Shown here one piece after another: positions 61,913-64,000 of a DNA stretch of 64,000 bases. The stretch is from DATKDF01 sp963752045 (GTDB lineage Bacteria > Acidobacteriota > Vicinamibacteria > Vicinamibacterales > SCN-69-37). A program made the translations under genes and the position numbers. The notes beneath the pieces are model-generated. The model made no database searches. It saw nothing but the letters and a program-made list of their open reading frames with translations, and was not told the origin of the DNA. The stretch is from assembly GCA_963752045.1 (NCBI GenBank), contig CAVVWN010000008.1, forward strand, positions 434,001 through 498,000, in the 5' to 3' direction. Numbering within the stretch: position 1 is the first letter of the stretch; each line of letters starts with the position of its first letter.

Positions 61913-62731
61913 ATGAAGGAGGGTGAGCGTGCCGAAACCGGCCCGGGCTTCGAGCCGGTGCTCCTCTTCGCGTTGGCCAGGCTGCGCGTAGCGGTCGTGC
62001 GGCCAGTCGTCATCGGCATCCAGGCGCCGCAGGGGGCGGGCAAGACCACGCTCGCGCGGCGCCTGCTGTCGTGCCTGCCGCGTTTCGGTCTGCGGGGCGC
62101 CCACGTCTCGGTCGACGACTTCTACCTCACGCGGGCCGAGCAGCTCGCCCTGGCGGCGGCACATCCGGGCAACCGGTACCTCGAGCATCGCGGCTATCCC
62201 GGAACCCATGACATCGCGCTCGGCGAGCGGACCATCGCGGCGCTGCGCAGTCTCGGTCCGGCCAGTGCCGGCCGGTCCGTGCGCGTTCCCGTGTACGACA
62301 AGTCGGCCCACGAGGGGCGGGGCGACCGGCTGCCCGAATCAGCGTGGATCCGCGTCGACGGACCGCTCGATCTCGTGTTTGTCGAGGGCTGGATGCTGGG
62401 TTTCACGCCGGTGGACGAATCGCGTCTCGCTGACCCGGCGCTCGTGGAGCCGAACCGGCTGCTTGCGGCTTACGAATGCTGGGACCGCCTGCTCGACGCG
62501 ATGGTCGTCTTTCGCGCGGCCGATCCGGCATTCGTCCTCAGGTGGCGGGTCCAGGCCGAGGAGGCGATGCGGCACGAGGGGCGTCCGGGACTCGACCCGG
62601 CAGCAGCCGAGGACTACGTGCGCCGGTTTCTGCCGGCGTACCGGATCTACGGCGGCGCGCCGGCCTGGATGGACCCGGCGGCCGTCTTCGAGCTCACGCT
62701 CGACGAGGCGCGGCGGCCGGTGCGGACCTGA
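61913..62731 (+). CDS. P-loop kinase resembling D-glycerate 3-kinase
   Basis: 272 residues. The P-loop is VVIGIQAPQGAGKTTLARRL (about 31-50). The Mg/substrate region HVSVDDFYLTRAEQLALAAA follows, then the glycerate-kinase pattern HPGNRYLEHRGYPGTHD (about 88-104), VPVYDKSAHEGRGDRLP (about 123-139) and LVFVEGWMLGFTPVD (about 153-167). This set is characteristic of plant and fungal-type GLYK enzymes and their bacterial relatives, which phosphorylate D-glycerate; pantothenate or uridine kinases lack the HPGN-RG-PGTHD pattern. ATG at 61913 has AAGG near and fits the alignment; a GTG seven codons earlier is open. Divergent from the membrane-protein gene. Confidence 0.82.
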   Translation: MKEGERAETGPGFEPVLLFALARLRVAVVRPVVIGIQAPQGAGKTTLARRLLSCLPRFGLRGAHVSVDDFYLTRAEQLALAAAHPGNRYLEHRGYPGTHDIALGERTIAALRSLGPASAGRSVRVPVYDKSAHEGRGDRLPESAWIRVDGPLDLVFVEGWMLGFTPVDESRLADPALVEPNRLLAAYECWDRLLDAMVVFRAADPAFVLRWRVQAEEAMRHEGRPGLDPAAAEDYVRRFLPAYRIYGGAPAWMDPAAVFELTLDEARRPVRT

Positions 62732-62774
62732 GTCAGCGCGCGGCTCCCGGAAGCTGCCCCGGGGAGTCTCGAAC

Positions 62775-62780
62775 TACAAT
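62775..62780 (+). promoter_or_regulatory. Probable -10 box of the PIG-V-like gene (leaderless)
   Basis: TACAAT lies only eight bases before the GTG start at 62789. The start of transcription would then coincide with, or directly precede, the start codon, giving a leaderless message. No Shine-Dalgarno is seen before this GTG, which agrees. Confidence 0.45.
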
Positions 62781-62788
62781 GCGCTGCC

Positions 62789-63934
62789 GTGCCATCGCCG
62801 CTTGCGCGAACGCTTCTCGGTTCCGTCACGCGTGCGGGCCGGGCCGTCCTGCCGCCCGTCATCGTCTTCGCGCTGATGATGGCGGCGTTCGCCTGGGCCG
62901 CGCGGTACTCGGATTGGGACCTGTTCGCCTACGACACGTGGATCAAGTGGGACAGCGGCCACTACCTCACGATCTCCGAACGCGGATACGAGTTCATGAG
63001 CTGCGCGGAGCTGCCCGGGTACAACCCGGCGCACTGGTGCGGCAACTCCGGCTGGTTCCCGGGGTATCCGTACCTCGTCGGCATGCTCCATGGCCTCACG
63101 GCCCAGCCGAACATCCTGCTGCTCATTGTCGTGAGCCAGGTGTTCGCTCTCGTCGATCTCCTGATCGTGTGGAATCTCTTCCTCGGCCGGAAGAATCTGG
63201 CGGTGCTGCTGCTCGCGGGCTTTGCGCCCGGCACCTACTACTTCCTGGTGGGGTTCCCGATGTCGATGACGGTCTGCTTCATGCTGCTCACGCTCTGGGC
63301 GCACGAGCGGCGGCATCGCGTCACGGCGGTCGTCATGGGTGCGATCGCCGGGTTCACGTATCCATCGGGCATCTGGATGACCGGCGTGATGGCTGCCGCC
63401 CTTGTCCTCAGCCGGTGGCGCGGCCGGAAGACGGGTTGGGCCGACTGGCTGGCCGTCGCCGGACCCGCGATCGGGTTTGCGCTGGTCCTGCTCCTGCATC
63501 ACGTGAGCGTCGGCCACTGGAACGCGTTCCTGCTGACGCAGGAGAAGTACGGGCACGCGCTGTCGAATCCGTTCGCCATCCTGTGGCAGCGCAGCCTGTA
63601 CATCTGGGTCTGGAAGCCGGGCTGGCAGATCGGCCTGCAGAGCCTGCTTGCGGCGGCACTCGCCCTCACGGCTGCGGTCATCGCCGTTGCGGCCCTTCGG
63701 CGGCGGACCGACGAACCGGGCGATGTGACGCCGGCCATCCATGGGCTGGCCTACTGGCTCATCCCGCTCGCCATGGGCGGGGGCATCAGCCCGTACCGGG
63801 CCGAGTCATTGATCGTGCCCGCGGTGACCATGCTCGGGCGGGCACGCTGGTACGTGCTCGTCCCCCTCATCGTGTGGGCCGTGGCCATCTGGCTCGTGAT
63901 GGCGACGCAGTTCGTGCAGGGATGGCTGGTGTAG
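62789..63934 (+). CDS. Membrane mannosyltransferase-like protein (PIG-V/GT76-like)
   Basis: 381 residues with about ten helices. The first periplasmic loop has the PIG-V-type motif DTWIKWDSGHYLTISERGYE (about 48-67), where the family shows W-D-x-x-x-Y and G-Y, then WFPGYPYLVGMLHGLTAQPN (about 89-108) with the WFP/FFP-Y-P family pattern. Later helices include FAPGTYYFLVGFPMSMTVCF. PIG-V adds mannose from dolichol-P-mannose in eukaryotic GPI anchors; bacterial relatives glycosylate lipid-linked or protein acceptors. The polyprenol-phosphate enzyme at 17306 could supply a donor. This is inference from motifs. Confidence 0.72.
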   Translation: MPSPLARTLLGSVTRAGRAVLPPVIVFALMMAAFAWAARYSDWDLFAYDTWIKWDSGHYLTISERGYEFMSCAELPGYNPAHWCGNSGWFPGYPYLVGMLHGLTAQPNILLLIVVSQVFALVDLLIVWNLFLGRKNLAVLLLAGFAPGTYYFLVGFPMSMTVCFMLLTLWAHERRHRVTAVVMGAIAGFTYPSGIWMTGVMAAALVLSRWRGRKTGWADWLAVAGPAIGFALVLLLHHVSVGHWNAFLLTQEKYGHALSNPFAILWQRSLYIWVWKPGWQIGLQSLLAAALALTAAVIAVAALRRRTDEPGDVTPAIHGLAYWLIPLAMGGGISPYRAESLIVPAVTMLGRARWYVLVPLIVWAVAIWLVMATQFVQGWLV

Positions 63935-63966
63935 AGCCGGTTCCGTGTCCGCGCCATTCCGTGGTG

Positions 63967-64000
63967 TCAGAAGAACCGCAGGGTGTATGCGGCCCGAATG
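63967..64000 (-). CDS. C-terminus of a probable outer-membrane beta-barrel protein, 5' part outside the window
   Basis: Ten codons and a stop are visible on the minus strand, reading IRAAYTLRFF. Alternating hydrophobic residues with a final Phe are the beta-signal recognised by BAM, as found at the end of TonB-dependent receptors and other barrels. It is too short to name a family and could be chance. Confidence 0.4.
   Translation of the reverse strand, partial: IRAAYTLRFF

Overview
The window is a GC-rich bacterial chromosome segment, densely coded on both strands with many 1-4 bp gene overlaps. The mix of genes suggests an Acidobacteriota member, possibly Vicinamibacteria. Pointers are tandem secreted carboxypeptidase-regulatory-like proteins, a one-chain 2-oxoacid dehydrogenase E1, a beta-barrel outer-membrane protein tail at the right edge, and a meso-diaminopimelate type MurE. 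This placement is inference from gene content; there is no rRNA or tRNA gene to anchor it.

Layout. 1-3761 (minus): two secreted carboxypeptidase-regulatory-like proteins and an OmpH/Skp-like periplasmic chaperone. 3762-4214: a gene-free spacer holding a structured, terminally inverted element. 4215-9770 (minus): amidohydrolase, APC permease, secreted beta-propeller protein and fused E1. 9928-11869 (plus): cupin, LemA, M48 protease. 11860-15514 (minus): polytopic membrane protein, rhomboid protease, MurJ. 15735-17245 (minus): YqeY-like and GNAT proteins, followed by an intrinsic terminator. 17306-18157 (plus): polyprenol-phosphate mannosyltransferase-like enzyme. 17847-35566 (minus): an unbroken run of about 18 kb of surface-glycan genes: five sugar glycosyltransferases of GT2/GT4 type, one GT9, three large polytopic enzymes including an O-antigen-ligase-like protein, two sugar epimerases, a DegT aminotransferase, a radical SAM protein and a small secreted STN-like protein. 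35606-36685 (minus): YchF.

36686-53479 (plus) is a nearly complete division and cell-wall (dcw) cluster in canonical order: mraZ-rsmH-ftsL-ftsI-murE-murF-mraY-murD-ftsW-murG-murC-ftsQ-ftsA-ftsZ. A strong promoter and MraZ-type boxes precede it. murB and ddl are absent from their usual place between murC and ftsQ. With murJ at 13940-15514, the window supplies most of lipid II synthesis, flipping and septal polymerisation.

53611-64000 is mixed housekeeping: a B12-type radical SAM protein, a small SpoVG-like protein, PgeF, zinc-ribbon proteins, RNase HI, an NTF2-like protein, an Nramp-related transporter, an orphan lasso-B2-like transglutaminase, a glycerate-kinase-like P-loop enzyme, a PIG-V-like membrane protein and the last residues of a probable outer-membrane barrel.

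Four genes or gene pairs carry reading-frame breaks (E1/propeller, M48 protease, radical SAM with two, ftsI). Every one is repaired by removing a single base, so sequencing or assembly insertions are more likely than true decay.
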